64,000 nt of DNA from Tropicimonas sp. IMCC34043 (GTDB lineage: Bacteria; Pseudomonadota; Alphaproteobacteria; Rhodobacterales; Rhodobacteraceae). Position 1 is the first letter of the stretch, and each line of letters opens with the position of its first letter. The notes beneath the pieces were generated by a model. The model saw only the letters and a list, made by a program, of their open reading frames with translations, ran no database searches and had not been told where the DNA came from. Below, in pieces: positions 1 through 8,872 of the stretch. A program made the position numbers and the translations under genes. The DNA lies in assembly GCF_003390845.1 (NCBI RefSeq), contig NZ_QMEK01000005.1, positions 124,001-188,000 of the forward strand. The letters are read 5' to 3'.

Positions 1-437
1 ATTTCAGGTTCCCTTGAGCGGGTCTGCAATGGCCCGATCCGACCTTGCGCAACTTTTGGACGGCACGCCAACGAAAGCTCGCAGGGCTTGGGCACAGCCG
101 GTCAAACAGCCCTGTTTCCGTGATGTTTTTGGCGCAAAAGGGCCGCAAATCCACGATGGAACCTGTGATCCAATTGCTCCAATGGGATCGGCGCTCCACA
201 ATTGTTGCGCAGCAGCAGGACGCTCACCGAGACGACGCCTTTGGCGCAGATTTTGCCCGAAGGCTCGCCGACGGTCTGGACACCGGCTGCTTTTCGAACG
301 GCTGAGACGCATCCCCAAGGCGATGCCGGAGGGTTGGCAGGGACAAAGTCGGCAACAGAGCCGACTGGAAGCGACCTTCGGGTCCAAGGATAACGGCCTG
401 GTGACACGATCACCGAGCAAGACGCGGAGACCTGCGG
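1..437. other. Gene-free leader region
   Basis: No reading frame here has a recognisable protein family, and the frames that are open in both directions look like GC-rich noise. The stretch may carry the promoter of the DUF3302-hlyD-nodT set, but I could not pick a convincing -35/-10 pair. A decayed gene or element end is possible; I did not recognise one. Confidence 0.4.
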
Positions 438-872
438 GTGTTGAAACGGATCGAGACGGCTTGGACGAGTTTTCAGGCCTGGCCCCATTTCTGGGACGCC
501 ATCACCTTCGCCTGTCTGATGCTCAGCGTGCTCGGCGTTCTGTCCTTTATTGTCTGGCTGCTCGGATTGCCGGGCCGGATCGCCATTTCCCGCAAACATC
601 CGGATGCCGAGGCGGTCTATGCGATGGGATGGGTCGGGTTCCTCGCCGTCGTGCCGTGGATCCAGGCGCTGATCTGGGCCTTCAAGCCGACCGACAAGAT
701 CGACATCCGCTATTTCCCCGAACAGGAACGGATTGCCGAACGCGAGGCGCTCGAACGCCTCACCTCCTATGCCTATGGCCGAAAGGCGGCTGCGAGGGCC
801 CGGGAAGCAACAGCAGACGACACCGGCACGGCGGACAAACCCGCGCCGGACAACGGCCAGCGGGAGGGCTGA
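438..872 (+). CDS. DUF3302 inner-membrane protein (YiaW-like)
   Basis: This 144-residue protein has two hydrophobic segments (about residues 20-43 and 60-83) followed by a charged cytoplasmic-looking tail rich in Ala, Arg, Glu and Asp. Its segment FKPTDKIDIRYFPEQ and its position directly before an HlyD-type gene match the E. coli yiaW/yiaV arrangement, where YiaW is the DUF3302 protein. The start chosen is GTG at 438, with GGAGA at 425-429; a TTG follows immediately. The gene ends 4 bases before the hlyD start, whose ribosome site lies inside this gene, so the two are probably translated together. The biochemical role of DUF3302 proteins is unknown. A helper or anchor for the export adaptor next door is inference. 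Confidence 0.75.
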   Translation: MLKRIETAWTSFQAWPHFWDAITFACLMLSVLGVLSFIVWLLGLPGRIAISRKHPDAEAVYAMGWVGFLAVVPWIQALIWAFKPTDKIDIRYFPEQERIAEREALERLTSYAYGRKAAARAREATADDTGTADKPAPDNGQREG

Positions 873-876
873 TCGC

Positions 877-2025
877 GTGCTTGCAGTCGTCGCCATTACC
901 GTCCTCTATCTGTTTTTCATCTGGATCATCTTCATCAAGCTGAAGTGGCTGCGCCTGACCCCGGTCTGGGGTGTCGTTTCTGCCTTCTTCCTGCTTCACC
1001 TGCTGTTCGTGCCCCTGATCGGGATGCGTTTTGTCGCGCCGTTTTCGGCCGACGTGCGGCTGGTTCGCCAAACGATCCAGATCACGCCACGCCTGCCCGA
1101 GCCGACCATCGTGGAACAGGTGCTGGTCACCGAGGGACAGCACGTGAACAAGGGCGATCCGTTGTTCCTGCTCGACAGCCGGGTGTACCAATATCAGGTC
1201 GACGAGGCGACGGCAGCGCTGGAAGGGGCAAAGCAGAACGTCGTCGTGCTTCAGGAAGACATCAACGTTGCGCAAGAGACGGTGGCGCGCAGCGAGGCCG
1301 AACTGAAATACAAGCAATCCCAGGCAAAGCGCTATACGGATCTGGCCGCACAACGTGCCGCCCCCGAGGCCGAGGCGCAGCGCTGGCAGACCGATGTTGC
1401 CACAGCCGAGGCCCAGGTGGCCGAGTCCGAAGCCCAGTTGAAGCGCGCCGAGGCGGTCTATGCCTCGCAGATCGACGGGGTCAACACCGGCGTTCTGGCC
1501 GCCGAAGCCCAGCTGAGGCAGGCGCAGTTCTATCTTGACCAGACCACGATCCGGGCCCCCGACGACGGCATGATCGTCAACCTTCAGGTGCAGCCCGGCA
1601 TGGTCGCCGGCATCATCCGGGCTGGCGCCATCGCCTCGTTCATCGCCGACCGCGACCCCTATCTGCTGGCCATGTACCGGCAGGAGAACATCAAGTTCAT
1701 GAAGCCGGGACAGGACGCGCTCGTCTCGCTCAACCTTCGCCCCGGCGACACCTTCAAGGCAAAGGTCAAGGACATCTGGTGGGCGAGCGGCCGCGGCCAG
1801 ATGCTGCCGTCCGGCCGGTTGCCCTCGTTTGTCGACCTGCCGACCTATCCCGAAGGGCGGCTTGCTGTGCAGATCGTTCTGGAGGATCCGCCCGACGACC
1901 TTCCAATCGGGGCCGAAGGCGCGGCACTGGTGCTGACGGACGAGTCGAGCCCGTTCACCTGGATCGGACAGATCGTGATGCGCACCCACACCTGGGGTCG
2001 CTGGGTCTATCCGATGCCGTTCTAG
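877..2025 (+). CDS. HlyD-family membrane fusion protein (YiaV-like)
   Basis: The product (about 382 residues from GTG 877) is a periplasmic adaptor. It has two N-terminal membrane segments (about 2-22 and 28-50), a first lipoyl half around VLVTEGQHVNKGDPLFLLD, an Ala/Glu-rich coiled coil, and the second lipoyl half at TTIRAPDDGMIVNLQV. Two membrane helices rather than one fits the YiaV type. The GTG is preferred over upstream starts because GGGAGGG lies just before it and because upstream starts would overlap the DUF3302 gene deeply. A NodT-type outer membrane gene follows 67 bp later, so two parts of a tripartite exporter are present, but no RND, MFS or ABC pump gene is adjacent. The substrate is unknown. 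Confidence 0.85.
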   Translation: MLAVVAITVLYLFFIWIIFIKLKWLRLTPVWGVVSAFFLLHLLFVPLIGMRFVAPFSADVRLVRQTIQITPRLPEPTIVEQVLVTEGQHVNKGDPLFLLDSRVYQYQVDEATAALEGAKQNVVVLQEDINVAQETVARSEAELKYKQSQAKRYTDLAAQRAAPEAEAQRWQTDVATAEAQVAESEAQLKRAEAVYASQIDGVNTGVLAAEAQLRQAQFYLDQTTIRAPDDGMIVNLQVQPGMVAGIIRAGAIASFIADRDPYLLAMYRQENIKFMKPGQDALVSLNLRPGDTFKAKVKDIWWASGRGQMLPSGRLPSFVDLPTYPEGRLAVQIVLEDPPDDLPIGAEGAALVLTDESSPFTWIGQIVMRTHTWGRWVYPMPF

Positions 2026-2092
2026 GGAATGTGGTGGCGGGGACCCCCGCATTGACCGGGCGACAGGAACTAGGAAAGACGCGAGGCACAGC

Positions 2093-3535
2093 ATGACCGG
2101 ATCGCAAAGGACAAACGGAAGGGCCCATCCTTTCGGACCGCGCGCCCTGCCCCGGCGACGCTGGCTTGCAGGCGCTGCGATGGCACTGGCGCTTGGCGCC
2201 TGCGATCTCGCCCCGCCGCCGGAGACCTCGGATGTGCTGGACAAGGCCCTGCCCGCGACGACGAAGATCCCGGCCGCATGGTCGACCGAGGGGGCGGCCA
2301 CGTCGGCCGTCGGCGACCATTGGGTCGCCAGCTTCCGCGATCCCGCGATGTCGTCGCTGGTGAACGAGGCGATTGCGAACAACCGCGACCTTCAGGCCGC
2401 CGCCGCGCGGGTCGAGGCGGCGCTGCAGGCAGCCCGGATCGCCGGCGCGCCGCTGATGCCATGGGTCGGCGCCGAGGCCGGGGCGAAAGACGGTCGCAAC
2501 ATCGAACGCGAGTCGTCGCACAAGCACCGCGGCGGCGCCGTCGCGGTGTCATGGGAGCTCGATTTCTGGGGCAGGCTGCGGTCTGGTCAGGCCGCGGCCG
2601 TCGCCGGGGCCTCGGCTGTGGCCAACGACGCCCTCTATGCCCGCCAATCCATCGCGGCAACGGTAGCGCGATCCTGGATCGGCTATATCGAGATTGCCCA
2701 GCTTGTCGCGGCGACGCGACAGATCGTGGGCCAGTACACACAGCTGGTCGCTCTCGCCAAGGATCGGGAACAGGCCGGGGTGGTGTCGGACTTCGACGTT
2801 GTGCAGGCAGAGGGGCGGCTGAACGCGTCGAAGGCCGCGCTTGTCGAGCTTCAATCGAGTGCCAACGAGGCGGCGGCCGCTCTCGAGGTGCTGCTGGGGC
2901 GCTATCCCTCGCTCAGCCTCAAGCCCGCGTCGTCGTTCCCGCGCATGCCGGGCGCGCTGTCGGCCGGGCTTCCGCTGTCGTTGCTCGACCGGCGGCCCGA
3001 CGTGGTTGCCTCCCGCGATCAGGTGATTGCCGCCTTCTACAATGTCGAGACGGCAAAGCTCGCCCGCCTGCCCGGCATTTCGCTCTCCGCCGCTGGCGGC
3101 AAGCTGTTCATTCCCGACCTGCCGCTGCTCGGGACGGGGAACCCGAAGTTCCTGCAGGTCGGCGTCAGCTTGTTGCAACCGATCTTCGAAGGCGGCGCGC
3201 TGCAGGCCGAGGTGGTGCGAATGACCAGCACCCAGGCTGCGGCGACGGCAGAATATGGCCAGACCGTGCTTGGGGCCTACAGCGAGGTCGAGTCGCGTCT
3301 TGCCAACGAACGGCTGCTGCGGCAGGCGCTTGCCAACTGGCAGGCGGCCTATGCCAATGCAAAAGAGGCCGCAGGGCTGGGGCTCGACAACTACACGGCC
3401 GGAACGATCGACATGGTCGGGCTGCTCAATCTGTACGAGTTCGAGATCGGCCGCCAGATCGACGTCATCCAAAGCCAGTCCGCCCTGCTCAGCAACCGCG
3501 TCTCGCTCTATCTCGCACTTGGCGAAAACTACTGA
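2093..3535 (+). CDS. NodT-family outer membrane efflux lipoprotein
   Basis: This 480-residue protein has an Arg-rich N-terminus and a lipoprotein signal ending in ALALGAC (acylated Cys at residue 37). Two repeats typical of TolC/OprM-like outer membrane factors follow, with the usual segments SWELDFWGRLRSGQ and LLDRRPDVVASRDQVI. Proteins of this family form the trimeric outer membrane duct of tripartite exporters. It is the third gene of the set and would dock on the HlyD protein encoded just upstream. A 12-bp GC-rich hairpin follows the stop codon. Confidence 0.9.
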   Translation: MTGSQRTNGRAHPFGPRALPRRRWLAGAAMALALGACDLAPPPETSDVLDKALPATTKIPAAWSTEGAATSAVGDHWVASFRDPAMSSLVNEAIANNRDLQAAAARVEAALQAARIAGAPLMPWVGAEAGAKDGRNIERESSHKHRGGAVAVSWELDFWGRLRSGQAAAVAGASAVANDALYARQSIAATVARSWIGYIEIAQLVAATRQIVGQYTQLVALAKDREQAGVVSDFDVVQAEGRLNASKAALVELQSSANEAAAALEVLLGRYPSLSLKPASSFPRMPGALSAGLPLSLLDRRPDVVASRDQVIAAFYNVETAKLARLPGISLSAAGGKLFIPDLPLLGTGNPKFLQVGVSLLQPIFEGGALQAEVVRMTSTQAAATAEYGQTVLGAYSEVESRLANERLLRQALANWQAAYANAKEAAGLGLDNYTAGTIDMVGLLNLYEFEIGRQIDVIQSQSALLSNRVSLYLALGENY

Positions 3536-3544
3536 GCTTCGGGC

Positions 3545-3579
3545 GCCCGCAAGCCGTCTCAGGGCGGCGGCTTGCGGGC
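3545..3579. terminator. Hairpin between nodT and phaC
   Basis: Perfect 12-bp arms GCCCGCAAGCCG (3545-3556) and CGGCTTGCGGGC (3568-3579) enclose an 11-base loop. It lies 9 bases after the nodT stop and could serve both converging genes. There is no T-run, so factor-independent termination is uncertain. Confidence 0.55.
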
Positions 3580-3673
3580 GGGCGCGGCGATCACGATGCC
3601 CGTCCGCGACGCGACCCGCACGGCGGCTTCCCACGTCAACGGCAGGTCCGCTGTAGCCGCCGCCTCCTCCGGG

Positions 3674-5425
3674 TCACTTGATCCTGACATAGCTTCCCGG
3701 CGCATCCTCGATCGGGGTCAGCGCGCCATCGCCGGGACGGCGGGCAGGAACCTGCTCCTCGTCGTCGTGAAGATCCATCCAGCGTGACCATTCCGGCCAC
3801 CACGATCCCGGCTGGAACGTCGCACCGTCCAGCCACTCGCCGGCATCTGCGGGATAGTCGTCGCGCAGCCAGAAGCCGTATTTCTGCCGCTCGCCCGGTG
3901 GGTTGATGACGCCTGCAATGTGGCCCGAGGCGCCGAGGACGAACTTGACCTCGCCGCCGAGCAGCCGGGTTGTGGGATAGATCGACGTCCAGGGCGCGAT
4001 GTGATCCTCCTTCGTGGCCAGCACGAAGAAGGGCACGTCGATCTTCGAGATGTCGATGGGCGTGCCGTCGAGCGACAGGTGCCCCGGTCTGCGCAGGCCG
4101 TTCTCGATATAGATCTTCTCAAGGTACCAAAGCAGCATCGCTGCCGGCAGCCGGGTGCTGTCGGCGTTCCAGAACAGCAGATCGAAGGCCGGCGGCTTGC
4201 GCCCCATCAGGTAGTTCATCACATGGAACGACCACACCAGATCGTTCTCGCGGATCATCGAGAACATGTCCTGAAGGTGATGGTTTTCCAGATAGCCCTT
4301 GTCCTTCATGTGCTCGCGCAGCACCATCAGGCGGTCGCGGTCGATGAAGACGCCAATCTCGCCGACATCCGAGAAATCGACCATGGTGGCGAGCGTGGTC
4401 GCGGTTGCAATCCGCCGGTCGCCGCGGGCGGCCAGCAAGGCCAGCGTGGCGGTCACCAGAATGCCGCCAATGCAGAAGCCGAGGATGTCGAACCGTTCCT
4501 CCCCGGTGGCCTGCTCCATCGCCTCGAGCGCGGCCAGAGGCCCCAGCTTCATGTAATCCTCGAAGCTCAGCGCGGCATGTTCCTTGGTCGGATTGACCCA
4601 GGAGATCAGGAAGACGCTGTGGCCGCGATCCAGCATGAAGCGGACGAGGCTGTTGTCCGGCCGCAGGTCGAAGATGTAGTATTTGTTGATCCAGGGCGGC
4701 ACGAACAGAAGCGGACGCTTCTTTTGCGTCGCGGTCCGCGGGTCGTACTGGATCAGCTGCATCAGCTTGTTCTGATAGATGACCTTGCCCGGCGTGGTGG
4801 CAAGATCGCGGCCGACCTCGAAGGCGGTCGGATCGTTGGTGTTGATGTCGAGCCGGCCATCGCCGCGCTCGAGATCCTCGACCAGATTGCGGAACCCTTC
4901 CAGAAGGCTCTCGCCGTCGGTTTCGAGGAACCGTTCCCGCGCCGCAGGGTTCAGCATCAGGAAGTTGCTCGGCGCAATCGCGCTCAGGAACTGCCGGGTA
5001 TAGAACTTGACCCGCAGGCTCTCCTTCGATCCCTTGGGCAGTTGCGCAAGGAAGTTCTCGGTCGCATTCTCAAGCGCGAGGTGCGCGTCCCGCATCCCTC
5101 GCGCATAGGGGTCTTCGTTCCAGCGCTTGTCGCGAAAGCGCTTGTCCTTGGTCGCCGGGCTTTCATCCAGCCATGCCTTCTGCCAGGCGCCGGCCCAGTC
5201 GAGCCACAGCCGCTGCATGTATTCCATGCTCTTTGCAGGATCGCCTATGAACCGCGGCAGCGCCTTCAGATAGGCGTCGAGGACGGATTTGACATCGACC
5301 ACCGAGAATTCATCGCCCGTCGCCTTGGCCATGGCCTGTTCCTGGCTGCGTCGCGCGACCTCTTGCGTTCGCGCGACGAGTTCGATCCATGCCGCTGACT
5401 GCGCGCCAAGTTTTTCCGTATCCAT
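3674..5425 (-). CDS. phaC: Class I poly(3-hydroxyalkanoate) synthase
   Basis: PhaC polymerises (R)-3-hydroxyacyl-CoA into polyhydroxyalkanoate at the surface of cytoplasmic granules. The 583-residue length is normal for class I. The lipase-like box GFCIGG (316-321) supplies the nucleophile Cys318, and the partners of the triad are visible as Asp474 in TKEDHIAPW and His502 in ASGHIAGV. The N-terminal PhaC domain precedes an alpha/beta hydrolase fold. The ATG at 5425 has GGGAGGAG just upstream. The gene stands alone: no phaA, phaB, phasin, phaR or depolymerase gene is next to it, so precursors and granule proteins must be encoded elsewhere. Confidence 0.95.
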   Translation of the reverse strand: MDTEKLGAQSAAWIELVARTQEVARRSQEQAMAKATGDEFSVVDVKSVLDAYLKALPRFIGDPAKSMEYMQRLWLDWAGAWQKAWLDESPATKDKRFRDKRWNEDPYARGMRDAHLALENATENFLAQLPKGSKESLRVKFYTRQFLSAIAPSNFLMLNPAARERFLETDGESLLEGFRNLVEDLERGDGRLDINTNDPTAFEVGRDLATTPGKVIYQNKLMQLIQYDPRTATQKKRPLLFVPPWINKYYIFDLRPDNSLVRFMLDRGHSVFLISWVNPTKEHAALSFEDYMKLGPLAALEAMEQATGEERFDILGFCIGGILVTATLALLAARGDRRIATATTLATMVDFSDVGEIGVFIDRDRLMVLREHMKDKGYLENHHLQDMFSMIRENDLVWSFHVMNYLMGRKPPAFDLLFWNADSTRLPAAMLLWYLEKIYIENGLRRPGHLSLDGTPIDISKIDVPFFVLATKEDHIAPWTSIYPTTRLLGGEVKFVLGASGHIAGVINPPGERQKYGFWLRDDYPADAGEWLDGATFQPGSWWPEWSRWMDLHDDEEQVPARRPGDGALTPIEDAPGSYVRIK

Positions 5426-6232
5426 GTGTCGCTCCTCCCGTTCCCCAAGTGGCGGTCAGGCCGGTGTGTCCCACCCCTGCGCACGAAGTTGCCGTGACCG
5501 CCGTCGCCCCGTCTGCACAGAACCTTCCAGAACCTGACGGCCGCTGGCAAGCGTGGACGCAACGAACCGGGCATGATGTCACTGGCAGCCGAAACGGCGA
5601 CGACAGCTTCGGACCGAGGATGTGCCCCGCGCTGGGTCATCGGCGCCGGTGAGATCGCCACTGGATCTTGCCGATTTCATCAACGCTCTTGCCCCCTGCC
5701 CTGCAGGCGCGACCGCCTCATCACCCGGACGTCTCATGATCGCGGCTTTCGCCGGTCAGCCCTCGGTCTGGAGCGAAACGGCATGTGCATGTGCGTTCCG
5801 GGCGAGCCCCGGAATCACGGCAATTGGGAGTCTCGGATGCCGGGTCGGCAAACCTGCGCGAGCGGCCAGTGACCACGAAGAAACAGACGGCTGAGCCGGT
5901 GAATACATATCCGGGATCAATTCTACACGGCGGTTCTGCGTTCAGAACAGCCCGCTAACCGCCGCAGAAGCCAGCCCTCAGTTACGTCCGATAATTTTAG
6001 CAGATACCTACTTCCGTTGGTTGTTACCTGCCCCGGCCGAAGCGTCGTGTCATTCCACTTCTTTCGCCACGCTTCCCCTCCTACCCCATAATCGGGCTGC
6101 GCGCCAGACATTCGAGGCCGGTCATGGCGTCGACGATGCCGCGCGCGGGGCGCGGCACTGGTCGGAAGGCGGTTCAGGACGCCACAAATGCTGCACTGCA
6201 GCATCGATTGTCCCGAACCGCCGGTTGCGCAA
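5426..6232. other. Long gene-free interval between phaC and parB
   Basis: About 800 bases with no frame I can assign to a family. The part from about 5900 to 6090 is visibly less GC-rich than its surroundings. A 15-bp inverted repeat, TGCTGCA-C-TGCAGCA, lies at 6189-6203 close to the centromere-like palindrome at 6233. The phaC promoter must lie near the left end. The right end may belong to the replication and partition region. Confidence 0.4.
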
Positions 6233-6260
6233 AGGTCCGTTCCCCGCGGGGAACGGACCT
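6233..6260. repeat. 28-bp perfect palindrome containing a parS-like core
   Basis: The core GTTCCCCGCGGGGAAC (6239-6254) is flanked by further perfectly paired bases, giving symmetry over the full 28 bp. It fits the published RepABC centromere pattern GTTNNCNGCNGNNAAC. It overlaps the last bases of parB. On the minus strand it is followed by TTTGCGC, so it might also act as a weak terminator for parAB. Confidence 0.75.
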
Positions 6261-7365
6261 ATTCACCCAACTCGTCCAGAAACGCCGCCAGCGCCTCTTC
6301 CAGCCGGCGGCGGTCCTTGGCCGAAAAGTCCGTATCGAGATGCACCTCAAGCCGGCCTTTCGAGGCAACGCAGCGTGCCGGCCCGCAGGCCCGATCCAGC
6401 CGAAAGGTCGTGCGCGCGGGCCTTTCGACCGCGCCGCCCCTTGGACGTGGCGCACCCTGCCCCGGATCCGCCGGCCGCGTGTCGAGATCGGCCATGGCGC
6501 GCAGAACCGCCAGCTCTGCCTCTGCCGACCGGTCCGCGCCCAGGTCGGCCAGTGCCGCCCCTATCTGCACTTCGATCCCCGGCACCTCCTCCAGCCGTTT
6601 GCGCAGTGCCAGACCCAACGCCCGCGGGATCCGCTCGGGGTATTCAACCGATGCCCCCAGCCGCTCGACCAGCACAAGAAACCCGCGGATATAGCTGCGC
6701 TTCTGCTTGTTCGCGGAGCGATAGAGCGTCAGCACGGCAGCCTCTGCATCGTTCTCTGGCGTTGCCGGATCGTGCGCATAGTCCGACGCGAGCCGCGCCA
6801 TTTCCCAGAACGAAATATCCTGCCGCACCAGGTTCTCGTCCACCATCCGCCGGTACAGCTCGGGCAGGTCGTCGCCGAGCGGCCGCACCACGGCCGGAAT
6901 CTTTCCCCAGCGTTCCGCGTCCCCCGTCTCTTCCAGCAGTGCACGGAAGGCCGACAGCCGCCGCAGACCCTGGACCAGTTCATAGGACGCCTCGCCAACC
7001 TGCTCGACCTGGATCGGGTTCGACAACCCGACCTCGGCAATCGACAGCTTCAGATCCTCGAGATCGAGGGTTCCCCGCGGGGAACGGTCGCGCGCGAGCT
7101 TTTGTGTCGCGATTGCCTCGAGCGGCACCAGATCGGTGATCAGCCCGGCCCGCTTCAGCCGCACATGTTCGTGCGCCAGCCGGTCGTTCTCGGCCCGGAT
7201 CGCGGCCTCCTGCCCGGCACGGTCCCGCACGGCGTCTGCCGTTTCGCGCACCGCGGCCGCCATCGGCCCGCGACGCCGCGCATCGGCTTCGGCCGTCTCT
7301 GCGGCTGCAGGAACCTCCTCGGCCTCGGGAAGGTCGATGTCAAATACCCGCCGGCGCCTGCTCAT
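6259..7365 (-). CDS. ParB/RepB-type partition protein
   Basis: This 368-residue protein would bind the centromere palindromes and activate ParA during segregation of the replicon. A basic and charged N-terminus leads to a ParB N-domain (about 75-200) with the segments LKLSIAEVGLSNPIQV, VQGLRRLSAFRAL and ENLVRQDISFWEMAR. A helix-turn-helix and helical region follows, and the C-terminal part probably dimerises. The ATG overlaps the parA stop by 4 bases (ATGA), so parA-parB is one translationally coupled operon read on the minus strand. A parS-like palindrome sits inside the gene at 7070-7085 and encodes SPRG. The stop codon overlaps another palindrome. Confidence 0.9.
   Translation of the reverse strand: MSRRRRVFDIDLPEAEEVPAAAETAEADARRRGPMAAAVRETADAVRDRAGQEAAIRAENDRLAHEHVRLKRAGLITDLVPLEAIATQKLARDRSPRGTLDLEDLKLSIAEVGLSNPIQVEQVGEASYELVQGLRRLSAFRALLEETGDAERWGKIPAVVRPLGDDLPELYRRMVDENLVRQDISFWEMARLASDYAHDPATPENDAEAAVLTLYRSANKQKRSYIRGFLVLVERLGASVEYPERIPRALGLALRKRLEEVPGIEVQIGAALADLGADRSAEAELAVLRAMADLDTRPADPGQGAPRPRGGAVERPARTTFRLDRACGPARCVASKGRLEVHLDTDFSAKDRRRLEEALAAFLDELGE
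7070..7085. repeat. parS-like palindrome inside parB
   Basis: Perfect GTTCCCCGCGGGGAAC. In the parB frame it is read as C-GT/TCC/CCG/CGG/GGA/AC, giving R-S-P-R-G-T, a different codon phase from the copies in parA and rep. Confidence 0.8.
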
Positions 7366-8654
7366 GCCTCATCCTCCAGCTTGTCCCAGGCGACCAGAAC
7401 CGCCTGCTTGAATTCGTCGTATCCGCGATCGAATGTGGCGCGCGCGCGCCGCCAGGTCTCGCGTGTCATTTCCCTATAGTCGATCTCATAGACCGAACTC
7501 AGGAACCGCCCCGATTGTTCGACCGCCCGGGTCAGCTCGATCGGATGTTCAGCCACCCGGTCGCCGAACACCTTGCGGAACGCCTCCAGCATCGCGCGGT
7601 GCAGATCGTTGCCGGGTTCGAACCGCGTCAGCAGGAAGCGCACGTCGCAGAACGTCTTGGGCAGGTGCAGGTTCCCCGCGGGGAACGCGGAAAGGTCTTC
7701 CAGTGCCTCCGACAACTGACCGAGGAAACTGGTCGTCGAATCGTATTCCCAATAGCCGGGCCCGGACGGAATGTAGAGCATGTCGGCAGCGAAGACCGCA
7801 TTCATCGACTGATAGCCAATCGCCGGCGGACAATCGAAGATGATCAAGTCATAGGCATCGGGAGCCAAGGCATCGAGCCAACGCGACACCGCGGCGAAGA
7901 ACGACCAGTCCGGATTGAGGTGCCGGTATTGGGCCGAGGCGAATTCGACGAAGGCCGCGTTGGCACAGGACGGGACGATGTCGATTGTCGACCACGCCGT
8001 GGTCTTGATGAAATCGGGTACCCGAAGGTCGCCGAGTCCCATGTCGCGGATCGAGGACGGCAATTTCCGTTGGGGCAGGGCGGCGCCGCTCTCGGCGCCC
8101 CGTGACACCGAATTCATCCGGTCGGTCTCGCGGATCAGGTCGCGCGCCATGATGCCCCAGACGGTATAGTCCTCGGCCACATCGGTCAGGCCCATCGAAT
8201 GCGACAGCGTTGCCTGCGGATCGAAGTCGACCAGCAACACGCGATAGCCATCGAGCGCCGCGGCATGGGCAAAGTGCAACGCCACGGTCGACTTGCCCGC
8301 GCCGCCCTTGAAGTTCGCCACAGCCGCCCGGAACGCCCGCTTGCCCTTGGGCCGCGGCGGCATCAGCGAGCGGCGGTTGATCTTCATCCGGCGCCGAAGT
8401 TCGTTGATCTCGTCGAGCGAGAACCAGCGTTGCCGCCCATCCTCCTCGACCTCGCCCGAGGGCAGCGAGGGGTCGGCCGCCAGCCGACCCCGGAAGGTCG
8501 ACTGATTGACACGGAAGATCAGTTCCGAAACCTCCCAGCTGGAAAACCGGCGCAGCGTCTTTACCAGCTCGGGTGAAAAGGTCTGCTTGCGGATCCAGCC
8601 CTGCATCTTGAGTGACTGGGCTTGCCAGTTGGCAAGGTCGGAATGGGTATACAT
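7362..8654 (-). CDS. ParA/RepA-type partition ATPase
   Basis: This is a Walker-type ATPase that moves the replicon by patterned binding to nucleoid DNA. It has an N-terminal DNA-binding region (about 1-110, with a helix-turn-helix-like part at VNQSTFRGR) before the ATPase fold. The deviant Walker A KGGAGKST, switch segment DFDPQATLS and Walker B DLIIFDCPP are all present, as in RepA/ParA type Ia proteins. I chose ATG 8654 (430 residues). The candidate promoter at 8708-8736 would leave almost no leader for the alternative ATG at 8693 and would exclude a TTG at 8741. The gene contains a parS-like palindrome at 7671-7686 (read as FPAGN) and overlaps parB by 4 bases. Confidence 0.92.
   Translation of the reverse strand: MYTHSDLANWQAQSLKMQGWIRKQTFSPELVKTLRRFSSWEVSELIFRVNQSTFRGRLAADPSLPSGEVEEDGRQRWFSLDEINELRRRMKINRRSLMPPRPKGKRAFRAAVANFKGGAGKSTVALHFAHAAALDGYRVLLVDFDPQATLSHSMGLTDVAEDYTVWGIMARDLIRETDRMNSVSRGAESGAALPQRKLPSSIRDMGLGDLRVPDFIKTTAWSTIDIVPSCANAAFVEFASAQYRHLNPDWSFFAAVSRWLDALAPDAYDLIIFDCPPAIGYQSMNAVFAADMLYIPSGPGYWEYDSTTSFLGQLSEALEDLSAFPAGNLHLPKTFCDVRFLLTRFEPGNDLHRAMLEAFRKVFGDRVAEHPIELTRAVEQSGRFLSSVYEIDYREMTRETWRRARATFDRGYDEFKQAVLVAWDKLEDEA
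7671..7686. repeat. parS-like palindrome inside parA
   Basis: Perfect GTTCCCCGCGGGGAAC, read in the parA frame as xxG/TTC/CCC/GCG/GGG/AAC, giving F-P-A-G-N. Confidence 0.8.
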
Positions 8655-8704
8655 CGGGGTAGGGCCTGCTCTCTGTGTGAATTGGACGCTCATTCTGATT
8701 GATC

Positions 8705-8736
8705 GCCAAAATACGTCGATTTTGACGATTTGGCAA
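8705..8736 (-). promoter_or_regulatory. Candidate parA promoter with overlapping inverted repeat
   Basis: On the minus strand TTGCCA (plus coordinates 8731-8736) and TATTTT (8708-8713) are 17 bases apart. The same DNA holds an imperfect inverted repeat with arms GCCAAAATACGTC (8705-8717) and GACGATTTGGC (8724-8734). A repressor bound there would block the promoter; autorepression by ParA or ParAB is the usual arrangement and is inferred here. Confidence 0.5.
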
Positions 8737-8766
8737 AACAATATAGAGTACGGGGAGAGATGGGCC

Positions 8767-8782
8767 GTTCCCCGCGGGGAAC
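8767..8782. repeat. parS-like palindrome in the origin region
   Basis: Perfect GTTCCCCGCGGGGAAC in non-coding DNA upstream of the parA promoter. It is the copy least constrained by coding sequence. Confidence 0.8.
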
Positions 8783-8872
8783 CCTTTGCAATCCGGGCAG
8801 AAATCGCCCCAAAGCGATTCGCGCCAGCCGCCTTTGGTCATCGATCCGGCCTATGGGTGGCCACCGAACTTG

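Noticed and set aside
5573-5894. Small plus-strand frames between phaC and parB
   Set aside because: Overlapping frames of similar length, no good ribosome site and no family; I treat the interval as non-coding.
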